A stretch of DNA of 64,000 nucleotides, taken from the NCBI RefSeq assembly GCF_963576545.1, contig NC_083648.1:19074154-19138153 (forward strand), written 5' to 3'. Below are positions 25,601-37,794 of this stretch, piece after piece. The translations under genes and the position numbers were made by a program. The number at the start of each line of letters is the position of its first letter. Positions within the stretch are counted from its first letter, which is position 1. The notes below the pieces were generated by a model. The model did not search any database, was not told where the DNA came from, and saw only the letters and a list, made by a program, of their open reading frames with translations. The stretch comes from Limanda limanda. Lineage: Eukaryota > Chordata > Actinopteri > Pleuronectiformes > Pleuronectidae.

Positions 25601-27637
25601 CCTGCCTGTCACTAAGAAAACTGTCTGCCTGTGGTCTCACTGCACGTGAACAGAGTCTTTAGCCAGAGAGACAAACATCGCTGAAGCAGATGAAAGTCAG
25701 AAGTTAGCGAGCGAGTAGGGATGTCAGGATTAACCGATTTTACAATCACCGCGGTTTCATAAAGGTTTGTTTGTGTGTGCGAGCCACTCAACTGCAACAT
25801 AAGTTGAGAAGAGGGAACTGATGTAACAGCCTTATTTCCACCAACGTTGGACATAGAACTGCATCGGAGGAGTTCAACTTGTTTACTTTCAGTTTCTGAC
25901 CAGCTGACACACAATAACCCGTAGGTTCAACACAAAGTCACACAGTGTTGGTCTTGGTTTGGTAAAGATGAATTTTGAGACTGACCTTTTCGTTGTCATC
26001 CTATATGTATGTATGTTATGTACCACTTATGTGATTGGCTAAAGCTTTACTCTCTGCTCTGATTTATTCCAGCATCACCTGAAAGACGTCCTGACAGCTG
26101 TAATCACCCGGAGGAAGGCCTATCGGCTACGGGACGGTCATTTCCCTTACGCCTTTGGCAGTGATGTCACGCCGCAGCCTTATCTAAAAAACAGCCTCGC
26201 TGCTTACCACAGTGTTACTGAATGGTAAGAACTGTCTTGGCTCTTACAAGATATTAAGCATTGTGCATGTTTAATTATAAGAAAAAGAGTAAGTGCTAAC
26301 ATAAAAACCCTTGCTGCTCTGAAAGATAAATACTTTGTAAATGGTATTTGGCTTGGCTTCCATCCAGTAATCTGCAGCGGTTATAATTGTTTCTATAGAT
26401 GTCATTAAAGAGTTATAGCAATAAGGATCACATTATCAGTTAACAGTGATTTTAATTGTTTCCTTCATGCAGTCCTGCTCCAAGTGCTTCTCTCCCTGCT
26501 GGTCCCCCACCTCAAGTGTCACCTGATGAGGCCGAACAACAAGCCGTCCACTTATTGGCTTGTTCTGCCGACATTCTCCCTATGCCTCTCTCTCCAATCA
26601 GCTTGTTCGATCTCCTGGAGGCGTTGCAGGTAAAAAAAAGAGAAATGTGCTCATGGATGTGGCCAGTTGAAACATTTTCAGCAGTACCCCGTATGATTGG
26701 AAGAACTCAAATGAAATACAATGATCTTCCGAAGTGTGACTGAAATATATGAAATTGCCAGATTTAGGTCATGAATCAACCGTATACCAGGTTAAACGTG
26801 ATTACATTTCCTTATACCCTCGTTCTATCAAAAACCTTGATGTTGTTGATAAGAGTTGAGGAAACAGAGCTGTTTATTCAGCTTCTCATTCTTCAGGAAT
26901 TTCTACTGTATTTATTCTTCAGTGACACAAAATGTATTATTTGTGGGTTCGGGGCTAAATTGTAGGAAATTGTAACAATCAATTTTCAAGACTTTTTTTA
27001 CCACTAAAAATAAATAGAGAACATTATCATTGATTGCAACCCTACTCATTAAAAATATCCAAATCAAGAGACCTGATCCTAATGACACAAGCTTCATATA
27101 TAGAGGTTGTGACATATTACCTCTTGATTTGTAAATATAGAGTGTAAGCAGAAGTGTGAAGCAGTCATTGAGCCTCAGTAACACTGTTTATAAGTCAAGA
27201 ACTTGAACATAATTCGTGGTCACGAAGAAAATAATTGTCTTTACAATTTAAAATATACAAAACTGAGTGATAGGGATTCTGAGAATTGTATACTATATTT
27301 CAACAAGGTAAAATCTATATTTTCTTGTTATTAGATATTTAAACATGTTTTTTGTGTCTGTGAATTGTTCTGTAATCGCTGCTTGTCACTAAATGTATTC
27401 ACATTATTTATTTCTGCTCTATCACCATTTAACCATCAGACATTTCTATGGTCTAATATCCTCTGTACCTTTGGTCTGGTGTAGGTTCACCATGGCGTGA
27501 TGCCCTCCCACACCATGTATGCCCTCAACATGGAGCGCATCCTGTCGCGGCTCTGGCACCCCAGCCACGAAGAACTAGAACAAGACCACGTCCACCGGCA
27601 GCGGCTCGCTGGGAAAGAGGGCATGCACGTCAGCTGA
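22671..27637 (+). CDS. tada1: Transcriptional adaptor 1, SAGA complex subunit
   Basis: Eight exons join in frame: 22671-22744, 23209-23300, 23413-23478, 23912-24006, 24177-24389, 26073-26224, 26473-26629 and 27485-27637. They give 333 residues (human TADA1 has 335). Near-identical blocks are [70 protein letters not shown] and [17 protein letters not shown]1 is the metazoan counterpart of yeast Ada1/Hfi1, a histone-fold core subunit of the SAGA acetyltransferase coactivator in the nucleus. The ATG at 22671 matches the usual N-terminus. An in-frame ATG at 22620, inside the promoter duplication, would add 17 residues. Confidence 0.95.
24560..24850 (-). repeat. Dispersed repeat family B, copy in tada1 intron
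   Basis: Contains agtagtttttgtgtaatcct followed by gctggcaaatatac and acatgtgaaaacataacc. Related copies occur at 32028-32160, 34005-34180, 37795-38085, 42060-42375 and 52425-52610. It is AT-rich and noncoding. Confidence 0.55.
24975..25485. mobile_element. MITE-like element with agggctgtcaaa-type ends
   Basis: The left end agggctgtcaaatgattaat and the right end, reading in reverse complement as cttgagttgtcaaaattaac, are imperfect inverted repeats. There is no coding capacity. The ends resemble a widespread vertebrate hAT-like MITE class. The borders are approximate. Confidence 0.45.
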
Positions 27638-28645
27638 GGAGCCCCGACGCAGGACTGTGCACAAACTGTGGATATCATCAGGAACCAAACGCCATCTTAT
27701 CCTCAATCACAAATGGACCAGTTACAGTGTGTTCAGAAAAATATATAAAAGACCTGACATTTTTCATTAATGTTGCACAGAAAAAGGATGAGTGCAGCAG
27801 GATGAAAGAAAATGTTTGGATAGTGGACACAGAGTCGGCCGTCAGCTCCTGCCAACAGCCAATCGCTGACGAATTAGCACTGAAGCTGCTTTATTCTTGT
27901 GTGTCCAGTCATAACTTTAAATTCTGTCATATAGTGAGATTCTAAATGTGAGGATGGTATATTTGCGTTTAATTTGAATGCAGCTATAAGAGTGCCAGAC
28001 AAGAAAACAAGGTTCTAGCCCAATTCGCACGGTGTTTGGTTTGGTGGGTTTGAAGCAGGAATCAGGTGAAGTGGGGCTGCTGCCTGCAGTTCATCTCGTT
28101 CACATTGTTAGATATGCAACAAAGCTGTTGATAACAACAGCCTCTAAGAAAACATTACAGCCCCTATCTAATCCTATTGCACTGTGTACATGACCAGGTC
28201 ACAACATACTGCACGTAGAGAGAAAGAAATCCTCGCTGGTGTTTTTATGTCCTCTGGCTGATTAGACCTCATGTTAGGCTGAAGTTGGGGTCAATGCTAC
28301 GGTCATCGTTATGTCTAATTTAATGGGCCAATCAGAATGATAGAGATGTGTACAGTCCCTCCTTTACAGATGTCAGTCAAGCAGTTTGTATTACATCCTA
28401 AGAGGAGATCTAGTCGAGGAGTAACTGAAAACATCTCTTTCATTTTACTGTGGGTGAGTTGGGTCTTTATAATCCACACGGGTAAAGCTAACTCCTCCAT
28501 AAACCTGCAGTGACGAATATTCCTGCGACTTCCAGCAGTGTTTAGTACAGGTTCAAATGTGTATAAATGTGTATCTTTTTCTACACAAATGTTGTTTGTA
28601 TTTGGTTAATTTTACAGACAGCACTTTATGTAAATAAAACATGCA
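27638..28645 (+). other. tada1: tada1 3' UTR and poly(A) signal
   Basis: The strongest poly(A) signal downstream of the stop is AATAAA at 28633-28638 (gtaaataaaacatg), giving a ~1 kb UTR. tada1 and jun are convergent, with ~430 bp between their likely ends. Confidence 0.55.
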
Positions 28646-29069
28646 TCTTGTTTTTTACGATGTATTATTTTCATCCAAATATGTTTTTTTTTCTTTTTCT
28701 CAATACACTTTCATAGTGTGTAAACAAGTGAGATTTTTATTTTCCCCCCCTCTATTGGTTTCTTCGACTGGGAGACACCAGCTGCGGTGGGAGGATGGTG
28801 ACTCACACACGCACACAGGGGTAGGCTCAGGACCTCTTGCCATATTTGGCCGCTAACAGCCAACTTCCGACACCTCGCTGGCCAATAGGAGGCAGCGCAG
28901 CTTCAGCCATTACGCGCACGTCGCACTCTCCTCTGGTGACTCAACATCCCGTCCGCCCAGTTCCTTCAATAACAAACACTTCACATAAAAGACTGCGCTC
29001 AATTATTTCATGTTCTACACCTCGTTTCCATCCTCGCATTGTCCAGCACACACAAGCACTTACGCGTGT

Positions 29070-29880
29070 CCAACATTTTATTTCGTCATATTTACAGTCG
29101 AAGTGCTCGAAAATACAGCGTAGAAATATTATTACAAAGTGTTAATTCAGGTCTAACATTAGTTACACGTATATCACAAAGCTGTTTGAACACAGGGGGT
29201 TAAGAAAGTAAGGCAGTATTTGTCAGTAAACGCTACAAACACACCTACAAGAGTCCGTGCGTAAAGGTGTGAAACTGTTTTTTAAGTGTTAAATCTGTAC
29301 ATGTCGGCTGCTCGCTGGTGGGATACACAGTGCTAGACTCAAGTCTGTATCCATACACGTATACTGGACATACTGGGAGATCTGCCGGGACAATGTCTGG
29401 CTCACATTGTGTTTCTCTCCATGTGCCATCTGATCCCACACAAGCTCTGACTGACAGTCCAGCCGGGATGGAAGCCTGTGTGGGCCACAGTCAATTTGAC
29501 ATTTAGCTGCTGTGGACACCTGCCATGTTTCCTTGTACAAATTACAAATTCCATTTTCTCGTTTTGGATGGATTTTTTTTTCTTTCCTTTTTTTTTTAAA
29601 GAAAACCAATAAAACACAGAAATATGTAACAAAAATGACATGGTTGTGATATACGAAACGTTCCCTCTGAGCTGTGATTCGTGCATTAGGTCTGCTGGCT
29701 TCTGTCCTGTTCAATTTCAATACACTGACCAATTTATAAGTCTCTTGTCAGTCAACCATCAACAGCCTGAGTAGTGATTAGAGGAAACATGGCTGAGGCT
29801 CCTCTGTGAGGCTGGAAAAGGCCCGTTTAAGCTGCATTTGGTCCCCAAAAAGTGCCACTGGGTTGTTTGTCCCTCAGAGT
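29070..29880 (-). other. jun: jun 3' UTR
   Basis: Downstream of the jun stop codon on the minus strand there is AT-rich sequence with a poly(T)/poly(A) patch at ~29570-29600 and a minus-strand AATAAA at 29077-29082. The 3' end is inferred. Confidence 0.45.
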
Positions 29881-30885
29881 CTAGAACGCCTGGAGCTGCT
29901 GCGTCAAGATGAGCTGGCAGCCGCTGTTCACATGGTCCATGACCTTTTGTTTGAGCAGGGCCAGCTCGTCCCGCAGGACGTTGGCGGAGGACACCAGCTC
30001 CGTGTTTTGATTCTTCAGGTTCTTCACCCGGTCCTCCAGGCGGGACACCCTCTCCAGCTTCCTCTTCCGGCACTTGGAGGCGGCCACCCGGTTCCGCATG
30101 CGCTTCCTCTCGGCTTTGATGCGCTCCTGGTTCTCCATGTCGATGGGGGACAGCGGCGGCGAGTCCCCGGACATCTCGGGCACGATCTGCGGCTCCTCCT
30201 TGAGGGCGTGCGGCCGCGTGTGGCGCTGGTGGTGCTGCTGCGGGTGGTGGTGGTGCTCCATGTGGTGGCTGTGGGCGGGTTGGGGGTAAGCCGCGGGTGG
30301 GTGCCTCTCGCCGGCAGGTGCAGACGGAGCGGGGCTCGCGTCCCGGCCGAAGCTGCCCAGGGTGGTGTACTCCGGTGGCTCGCTGCGCACCGGGCAGCTG
30401 TACGGGACCCCGCCGCCGCCCTCCGGCTCCGCAGCCCCGGATGCCGCCGCCGCCGCCGCCGCGCTGCTGCTGCTGGCGGCGCCGGTCAGCGCGTCGGGCA
30501 GGACCACCGGGATCTGCTGCTGGTAGTGGAGCTCGGCCAGGGCTCGGACGAAGCCCTCGGCGAAGCCCTCCTGCTCGTCGGTGATGTTCTTGGGACACAC
30601 GAACTGGGTCGGGGTGGGCGTCGTGAGCCCGTTGCACGACTGGATGATCAGCCGCTCCAGCTCGGGCGAGGCCAGCTTCAGGAGCCCCACGTCCGGGGAG
30701 GTGAGGATGTCCAGGGCCCGGGCGCTGAGCTGGGGCTTGAAGCTCTTCGGGTCGTTGAGGTTCAGGGTCATGGTCTGCCTGAGGGTTTTGGGGTTGAAGC
30801 CGTACACCGTCGTGCCTTCATGCTGCGGGTTGTTGGACGCGCTCACGGCTTCGTCGTAGAAGGTCGCTTCCATTTTCCTGGACAT
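29881..30885 (-). CDS. jun: Transcription factor Jun (AP-1 subunit), single exon
   Basis: An uninterrupted 334-residue frame (human JUN has 331). The N-terminal [10 protein letters not shown], the delta/JNK region with [19 protein letters not shown] (the S63/S73 equivalents), TPTPTQF and [18 protein letters not shown] identify JUN. Residues ~254-276 are the bZIP basic region ([13 protein letters not shown]) and ~283-311 the leucine zipper, followed by [15 protein letters not shown]. It forms AP-1 dimers in the nucleus. The middle differs from mammals: a Ser/Ala run near residues 135-150 and a His-rich stretch before [12 protein letters not shown]. The ATG at 30885 matches the usual start, but it has a weak context; the next ATG (KMEATF) has the better one. 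Confidence 0.97.
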   Translation of the reverse strand: MSRKMEATFYDEAVSASNNPQHEGTTVYGFNPKTLRQTMTLNLNDPKSFKPQLSARALDILTSPDVGLLKLASPELERLIIQSCNGLTTPTPTQFVCPKNITDEQEGFAEGFVRALAELHYQQQIPVVLPDALTGAASSSSAAAAAAASGAAEPEGGGGVPYSCPVRSEPPEYTTLGSFGRDASPAPSAPAGERHPPAAYPQPAHSHHMEHHHHPQQHHQRHTRPHALKEEPQIVPEMSGDSPPLSPIDMENQERIKAERKRMRNRVAASKCRKRKLERVSRLEDRVKNLKNQNTELVSSANVLRDELALLKQKVMDHVNSGCQLILTQQLQAF

Positions 30886-31261
30886 AAAGTTGGAATCACC
30901 TTGAGGGAAGACTCGTTTTGTTCTCCTCTGATCGAACTCGGATCCACTGTTTACATGTGTCCCGGGACTCCGGATCCCTCGTCTGTCCTGGGAGAGAGTC
31001 CGCCTATTGTTGAAGTTCAACTCACTTGACAACTTGGTGTCCTGAGAAAACTTTTCTCTTGTGACACGACCGGTCATGGATAAAACAAAAATCCTTCCTC
31101 CTCCGCACAGCGACAACCTTTTCACAAATTATACTTTCCCGGTTCGATGGATCCTCAGCCGCTCGGTGTGGAAACGACGCGCTGAATCGGGATAATACTT
31201 TCTATCACTTCCAACGTGGAGACGAACTTTATCCACCTCTAAGCTGCAGCGCCACTGAAAA

Positions 31262-31400
31262 TAACAATGATGTCATTTCTACGGCCTCCGATTGGCTCGA
31301 GATGATGTGCGGGGCGGGGCGGGTCTAATGACATGCAGGTTGCTCTGACAACAAGCCATGTCCACGCCCCCCGCGGTGGTTTGTGGGATTAGGTAATGCC
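31262..31400 (-). promoter_or_regulatory. jun: jun promoter: GC boxes, CCAAT, jun1-type TRE
   Basis: Reading toward the gene on the minus strand: tandem GC boxes (31311-31324, ggggcggggcggg on the + strand), an inverted CCAAT (attgg at 31291-31295), and TGACATCA (+ strand tgatgtca at 31268-31275). A ttattttcag patch resembling a MEF2/RSRF site follows. The order Sp1-CTF-jun1 TRE-RSRF is that described for the mammalian JUN promoter, where the TRE gives Jun/ATF2 autoregulation. A TTACCTAA near 31391-31398 may be a jun2-like site. The start of transcription would fall near 31200. Confidence 0.65.
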
Positions 31401-32027
31401 GAGAGTGGAGCAATGTACTCTGGGATTACGTAGTGTTTTTGAATATTTAGTTACCCGCTCATTTATTAGTTACCCATCTTAAAAGGAGGGCTGCTGCTCG
31501 GTGGGGTTCAGCCTTGGTTTACACATAGGAGCCAATTCAAAAATAAGATTAATAAATTTAATATAATTTTTTTGAGAATTTATTATTTTTTAATGAGTTA
31601 TATTGAATCTTCTTGTAAAGTTTGACAAATTAAAAGAAAATACATTGTTATTTCAAAGTCAATAGCAGTGATATAAAACGATTAGAAATCAATGGGGTGA
31701 CATGAGTCATAGAGAGGTGTAAATAAACCTGCCCCCAGAACCTCTAGTGGTAAAGAACAGGTCTTCAGCTTGAGTGTTTGCAGTAAAATCAAGCATTGAC
31801 ATTTAAATTAAAGTTATACGAAAAACAACATTCATGTAGTATCTGTAGCTTTATGTCAAACTGATACTGTTAACTGTATATCAAGGAGTTTGGTATGGTT
31901 GGCACAAGTATTGCATTATAAACCACATTTATCTATTCAATAACAAACAATTTTTAATAAAATGTTCAAATATCATACATTTAAAGATAATTCAGAAGAG
32001 AAATGATACACAAAATAATGATTTGTT
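31401..32027. other. Intergenic region upstream of jun
   Basis: AT-rich sequence. No gene, RNA or repeat family recognised. Confidence 0.5.
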
Positions 32028-32160
32028 ATCCTCCACCAAGGAGGTTATGTTTTCCCTCGTGTCCGTTTGTTTGTTTATATTTTCAGATGATATTATGCAA
32101 GAAAAAGTGGATTTCCACAAAACTTGGTGAAAGGACGAGACATGGGCCAAGAAAAAAAAA
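32028..32160 (+). repeat. Dispersed repeat family B, copy upstream of jun
   Basis: Contains caccaaggaggttatgtttt, gtttgtttgttta and tccacaaaacttggtgaaag, the shared text of the family. Confidence 0.6.
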
Positions 32161-32198
32161 TCTTTTGGCACAAATCTGTACAAAGAGGCAGATCCTGT

Positions 32199-32202
<4 letters not shown>

Positions 32203-32282
<80 letters not shown>
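32203..32282. repeat. (CT)n microsatellite
   Basis: About 80 bp of CT dinucleotides with one TT interruption. Confidence 0.97.
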
Positions 32283-32283
<1 letters not shown>

Positions 32284-32439
32284 TAACATTGTGAAATACG
32301 AATAATGCATTAATCTGAATGAAAGAAATCAGCCACATTTAGGAGACTGATAATTATAGTGTTTTCCTGTGGATCCAAATCAAGAGTTTTTCAATGTGAT
32401 ATAATAGGAGGTATATTCCTATTTCAGACCCTGTACATT

Positions 32440-32560
32440 ACTTTACATGTCATTTAGCTGACACTTTTATCCGAAGGGACTTCCAATTAGTGCATTCAAC
32501 GTCTATGAGAGGCCATTAGAGGTTCAGCATCTCGCCCAAGGACACTTCTGTACAGTAATA
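32440..32560 (+). repeat. Dispersed repeat family A, copy 2
   Basis: Contains gtcatttagctgacactttt, atccgaagggacttcc and agtgcattcaacg, then cgcccaaggacactt. It is a diverged copy. Confidence 0.65.
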
Positions 32561-33689
32561 CATGTCGGTGCTGATCTCGACAAAGGGGTGGAACCATGAA
32601 TTTTTAAATCCCTTTCTTTTATAATGTTGATAAAGAACTTGGTAAAGGTAAAGTGTGTGCTCCGTGCTAGTGCCGTTCTAGATAGAAGTAAAATCAACCA
32701 ATCACCTCGCAGTATAGTCCTGAATAACAGCTTGTTTACCAGCTCATATCTGTGTTCAGAAATAGATACACAGATAATAACATTAAAACAATGGGACATT
32801 GTCATTTTAAATATTTCATGAAAACAACTCAAGTGAGTCACGCCAGGTGATGAAATATATACATTGCTGAGAAAAGTATATTCGGACATTTACTGTCAAT
32901 TATTACTTAGGCTACCCACAAGTCAATTATTAGTCACTCCAAAGTAAGGCCTGCTCCATTTGATATCCAACAAACCAAAGCATATTCCATACATGAGGTG
33001 ATTGATTGCATCATCTAAATGCAGTGACATGAAGTCATCAGTGTTTTACATATTTGTAGTAACAGGGCGTTAGCAGCATGTAAACAATTTAAAGGGAAGA
33101 GGAAGAAGCTTAGAGAAATAGGAATAGAGGAAATTGAGTGGTTAGGACTAAAACAAGAGCTCCTTTGTTGAAGAGAACAGCACATTTTAAAAATGCAGGC
33201 CTGCAAGTGTTTTATTGATCTAGTTACTTTGAAATGAGGATGTGTCTCACTGGAATCATAATTTAATTGGACAGGTCCAGAGAACTGGTTTGCAGAAGGA
33301 TATGAAGATGTCAGATAACAAAGATAAAGATGAGAGAACACATAAATACAACAAGCAGGTTATATACTGGTCAACATGCAGCATCTATAGTAACTGTAAA
33401 CTGGTATTACATACCAATAACAGATGTTAAAATGTTGTATGGCTGGACATTAAACCACATCTAATCCTATATAAATATGCGTGCCATTGATTACTTGCTG
33501 ATCAAGATTTGTGTATGTATGTTATGTAAATTCAATTTAATTATTCAAAATGAATAAAATCAATTTAACATTAGGCGAGTTTTTCCCCAGTTACAATCTA
33601 TATTTCTTTTATGTAATTTGTAATGTTTGACTAAGATGCATCCATCTGTACAAACGTTTTCTTATAATATATTACATCACATTTCTCAA

Positions 33690-33850
33690 GCTTTCACATT
33701 GCTGAAGCTTTTATCTAAAGCGACTTAAAATAAGTGCATTCAACCATGAGGGTACAACCCAGAACAACAAGAATCAAGTAAAAACAACTTGCTTCAAAAA
33801 AGTCCAGACTACAAAGTACTACATATAAGTGCAACTAAACAGATTAGTTG
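33690..33850 (+). repeat. Dispersed repeat family A, copy 3
   Basis: Contains gaagcttttatctaaagcga, aagtgcattcaaccatgagg and acaaagtactaca. It ends against a perfect hairpin at 33850-33893. Confidence 0.65.
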
Positions 33851-33893
33851 ACTGCACCTTGGTTGATGGTTTTTTATCAACCAAGGTGCAGTC
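33850..33893. repeat. Perfect 18-bp inverted repeat (hairpin)
   Basis: The left arm gactgcaccttggttgat (33850-33867) and right arm atcaaccaaggtgcagtc (33876-33893) are exact reverse complements around an 8-nt loop, ggtttttt. Confidence 0.9.
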
Positions 33894-34004
33894 AGAAGAG
33901 ATTTGTCTTTAGTCAGATGCACCAATCAGTTTTTTCACTGTTTTTATATCATCCCCCTCTGTTCTATATCTTTTGACAAAAAGTGTACTCTTTTCAATGG
34001 ATTA

Positions 34005-34180
34005 CCTTCGCCAAGGAGGTTATGTTTACATTGCCCCTTTGTTTGACTGCAAGAATACTCAAAAAGTCCTGAACTGATTTCCTTGAAATTGTGTGGAGGG
34101 CTGGAGTATAACCCAATAAAGAACCTATTACATTTTGAATGAATTCAGATAAACTTGGTGGAGGTCTCCAAGCACCACTA
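34005..34180 (+). repeat. Dispersed repeat family B, second intergenic copy
   Basis: Contains cgccaaggaggttatgttta, a truncated middle, and aaacttggtggaggtctcc. Confidence 0.5.
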
Positions 34181-34598
34181 CAAATTGAGAGTGTTTGGCT
34201 TGAAAAATGTATTTCTGGATTAATGAAGTTCCCTTTTATCTCAATCAATAACATGTCAATAAAGTGTATGTGTGATTTAACATCATCAGGAATATAAGGA
34301 AAGTTAATACATTAAAAATAAGTTTTCTTTAAAAGGCAAATGTATCATGATTACAAATGTAGCTCTAACTGCTGGCTATTCAAAATCTTGAGTTTTTCAT
34401 AATTTAAATATGATAAGTGCTTGTGCATTTTAATTGGCATAGCACTACTCAATCCATAAAAGATGTTCATAATATTCCTCACACACAGGTTTAAACGGGG
34501 TAATGTGGAGCTGGACTAATGACTGACACAGCTGCAGTTCAGCCGCTGTGGCCTCCTCGCCCCCGTTGCATTATTCAACATGTTCTCCTCAAGCCAAC

Positions 34599-34606
34599 TA
34601 TAAATA
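34599..34606 (+). promoter_or_regulatory. Orphan TATA-box motif
   Basis: TATAAATA lies in a short stretch of balanced composition (about 34490-34690) with no gene called downstream. It may be a chance match, or the promoter of an unannotated noncoding transcript or enhancer. Confidence 0.25.
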
Positions 34607-34805
34607 AGTTAACAGCCTCAGACCAGACAGCCTGAGAGAATCAGAGCTGTTGAGGTCAACGCTCTCCAGACGACATGTCGTCCTCACAGCAACACTACGC
34701 AGCCACGCTGCACACATTCTGAAGAATGTGTCACCCAGTGGAGGAAAATCAGCAGAGAAACACTTAAAAAAACGTTTGTGTCTAATACCACAACAACAAT
34801 GAAGG

Positions 34806-34985
34806 TCCTCCTCCTTCTTTCTACCTTACTTGCTTCCTTACTTCCTAACCAACTTCCGTCCTTCCTTCCTTGCATATTTTCCTTCCTGATTTACTTACTT
34901 ACTTCACTTACTTCCTTCCTTACTTCACTTACTTCTTCTTTTACTTACTTGCCTTAGTCTTTACTTACTTCCTAAATTTCCTTGC
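34806..34985. repeat. Degenerate CTTC/CTTA repeat
   Basis: Pyrimidine-rich cttcctta-type units, heavily interrupted. Confidence 0.85.
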
Positions 34986-35413
34986 TTTCTAACTTCCAAA
35001 CATACATACCTCCACTTTACCCTCCCCTTGTCTCTCTCTCTCTCTCTCTCTGTACACCTGTGTTAAACCCCTAGGGTAAACCCCACGATATTTTCCCATC
35101 AAACCACTGCTGTGCCCCGGCCGTGCTTCCTGTTTCCTGGTCAGTGTTTCCCCTCTGCTGGCCTGACGGGGTCGCCTTCAGATAACAGCTCTTCCCTCCT
35201 CCCAGCCCAGGCCAGCTGTTTCCACCTCATACCGTTTTCTAATCAGGAGCTGCTCCTGCCAGCCTCCAAACAGGCCTGCTTTTGTTGTGCAGAGGTGGGA
35301 CAGGCCATCCTCCATGGAAACACTCCCCCTCCGCATGTGGGCAAAACACAGAGAGCGAGACTATATGTGCATGTGTTGATGTATAAGCAGAGCAAAGTTT
35401 TGATTACCTTCAG

Positions 35414-35414
<1 letters not shown>

Positions 35415-35477
<63 letters not shown>
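35415..35477. repeat. (CA)n microsatellite
   Basis: About 31 CA units without interruption. Confidence 0.97.
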
Positions 35478-35479
<2 letters not shown>

Positions 35480-35481
<2 letters not shown>

Positions 35482-37790
35482 AGACACACCGAGAGGCAGC
35501 CGAGATTTCAAACCCTGTCCGTGCGGTGTTTGTTGAAGACCATCTGTTTCTTCCTGTCCTGCTGCTCAGTTGTTTCTCTGTACTCCATCTCTGCTGATCA
35601 TTCCTGCTCCAAACAATCTGATCACAGCCAGCGCTGCTTCCTTTAGACAGCTGTTTATCTCTTCCAAGAAAAAGACACACGCACACACACACAATGGAGG
35701 AAAGGGACGTGGCGGGATGCAGCCTAGAAAGTTTGACATGTCATTTCTACATCAGAACCGGTGCTATTATTGTCTCTTATTTATTTTGCAACCAAGGCCA
35801 CTTTGCAGCCTTATCACTACACCAATGTAACAGATTATCTATCGCAGTGAATGATCATCTCAAATTACCCAGCTCACATGTAAATCATCACTAATTCATA
35901 TACAATCAGTGCTCTTATGGTTAAGTTTAGTTTTCCATATTTTTCATAGCAAATACTTGGACATGAAGGTTTAATCGCAGGTATAACAAACATAATTGAT
36001 GGCTGCATACCGTTTGACGAAATCCAAAGTTCTTAAAAATTGATTTTGAAACAGGGCTACTCTATAAGGCACAACCGTTAGATGAGGCAACAATGCAAGA
36101 CCATTCTCAGAATTGCATGTTCAATAAAAGGTTGCAATGAATAAAATCATGTGCACCTACCAAGTCGTAGGCCCCAGGGTGGTTGACCATTTCCCCCATA
36201 ATAACTTATCTAATGACTCTAACATAACTGAACGTATAGACTTGAGAAAAGAATGCAGTTTATCATTGGGGCTGGACGATAGAGCAAAAAAGTTTAATCT
36301 CAGTTGATAGTGATAATCAACACAGTAAATGTCACAATATTGTTTCTTTTCAGTTTAAAGACAGATTTTATCTTCTGAATGAATGTTGTGGTTCTCAACT
36401 CTGATATGTTGTACTCTCTCACTGTGTTTACATAATGCTAAATCATTATATCAATATGTACAATCTCATATTGCATTATAATAAATAATATCATATTGAA
36501 TCTTTGTTTTATTGATATTTATGAGAAGCCCCACATACGATATCAGACTTTAGTCAACAAAATTAGTGTTTCTATGTGGGGAGCAAAGTTTATTCTGACC
36601 TACTCTTTGGCCCATAGCGCATTTCCATTAACACTTCTTCGACTTGAACATGGGATAATGTACCGTGTTAGTACCAACAGCATCTGGATCTGTTGTGTTG
36701 CAGTGATTGTTATGTGGCTAATAAGTCCTCTAACAACTTGGACTTTACAAACATAGAATAAGATCAGTTCATGGTGCCCTCTTGACTCGCTTTTATACAG
36801 GGATCCATGGTTTTACAATTTATATGCAGTCTGTAGTTTTATTCGGCTGAACAAGAAAAGCGACTTCTACCTGTTTTGGCTGCTTACGCGTTCCGTAGCC
36901 AGCACTGTCCTCAGCTCGAAGTACAATGACCCGAAAACTGTTCCACACACACACACGGACACACACAGTCCATAGCTTGTGAGAAACTGTGAGTAACATT
37001 ACAATCTTTAGGGAAGAAGAGTTCAGCTCCTTTCACTTGAACACACCACGTTTGATTGTTTTTTACGTTGACGCGTTCACGACGCTCCGGAGTTTTCGAG
37101 GAAACTGAAACAGAGACTGTTGGATACAAACGCTGCTGGTTAGTCTGAACCCCCCCCCCCCCACTGTTGTTTTCCAATGGATTTCTAATGTACAAGTGCA
37201 AGTGTTTATCTCCGTGTCGGAGACAGAAGGTCCGAGTGGCTGCAGGCTCAGGATCAGTCCTCCTGCGCATTCTCATGGATCATGGATTCGTCTCATGACA
37301 AGAATATGAGGTGGGAGAGTGTCTTTCTACAAACCACTCCTCTCTCCCTCCACACTGAGACAACAAGAACAGATCATATCACCGATCTGATCAGAACTAG
37401 CAGATACATCAATAATATATGTAATCAATAGCGTGACAGATGGCGACTGTACTTCCAAAACATGAGGTGTAAATATCTGCAGCTCCTAAATAAGCCTTGC
37501 TGAATAAAGCAACTCTCCCTTCCACCTCGATACAGATACGTGATGATCGAATGTTGTAAATGTTGAAATTCTGGTCTGATGTAACTTAACAGTGTGAATT
37601 TTCTCGCATGTACCATTACAATAGGGAGTGCAAAGTTAGTTAGGGCAGGTCCTAAATCAAGTGGAAGGTTTTGAGCACATACTTCTGCAAATGCCCAGCA
37701 GCCCCCTCATGAAACCACAGTTAAATTCCTCAGGTTGGGATTGTTAATTGGATCTGCAGCAAACGGCACAGGGTCATAAATATCAGTCCT
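35480..37790. other. Intergenic region between jun and fggy
   Basis: No gene recognised. There is a gggctggacgata-type MITE-like head near 36269 and a poly-C run at 37148-37161. No exon with family similarity was seen on either strand. Confidence 0.45.
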
Positions 37791-37794
37791 CTAA

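Noticed and set aside
29806..31029. 407-codon plus-strand frame opposite jun
   Set aside because: It is the antisense shadow of the GC-rich jun exon. The minus strand has full JUN homology.
36269..36500. Possible MITE with gggctggacgata head
   Set aside because: I could not find a convincing matching inverted end, so it is only mentioned in the intergenic entry.
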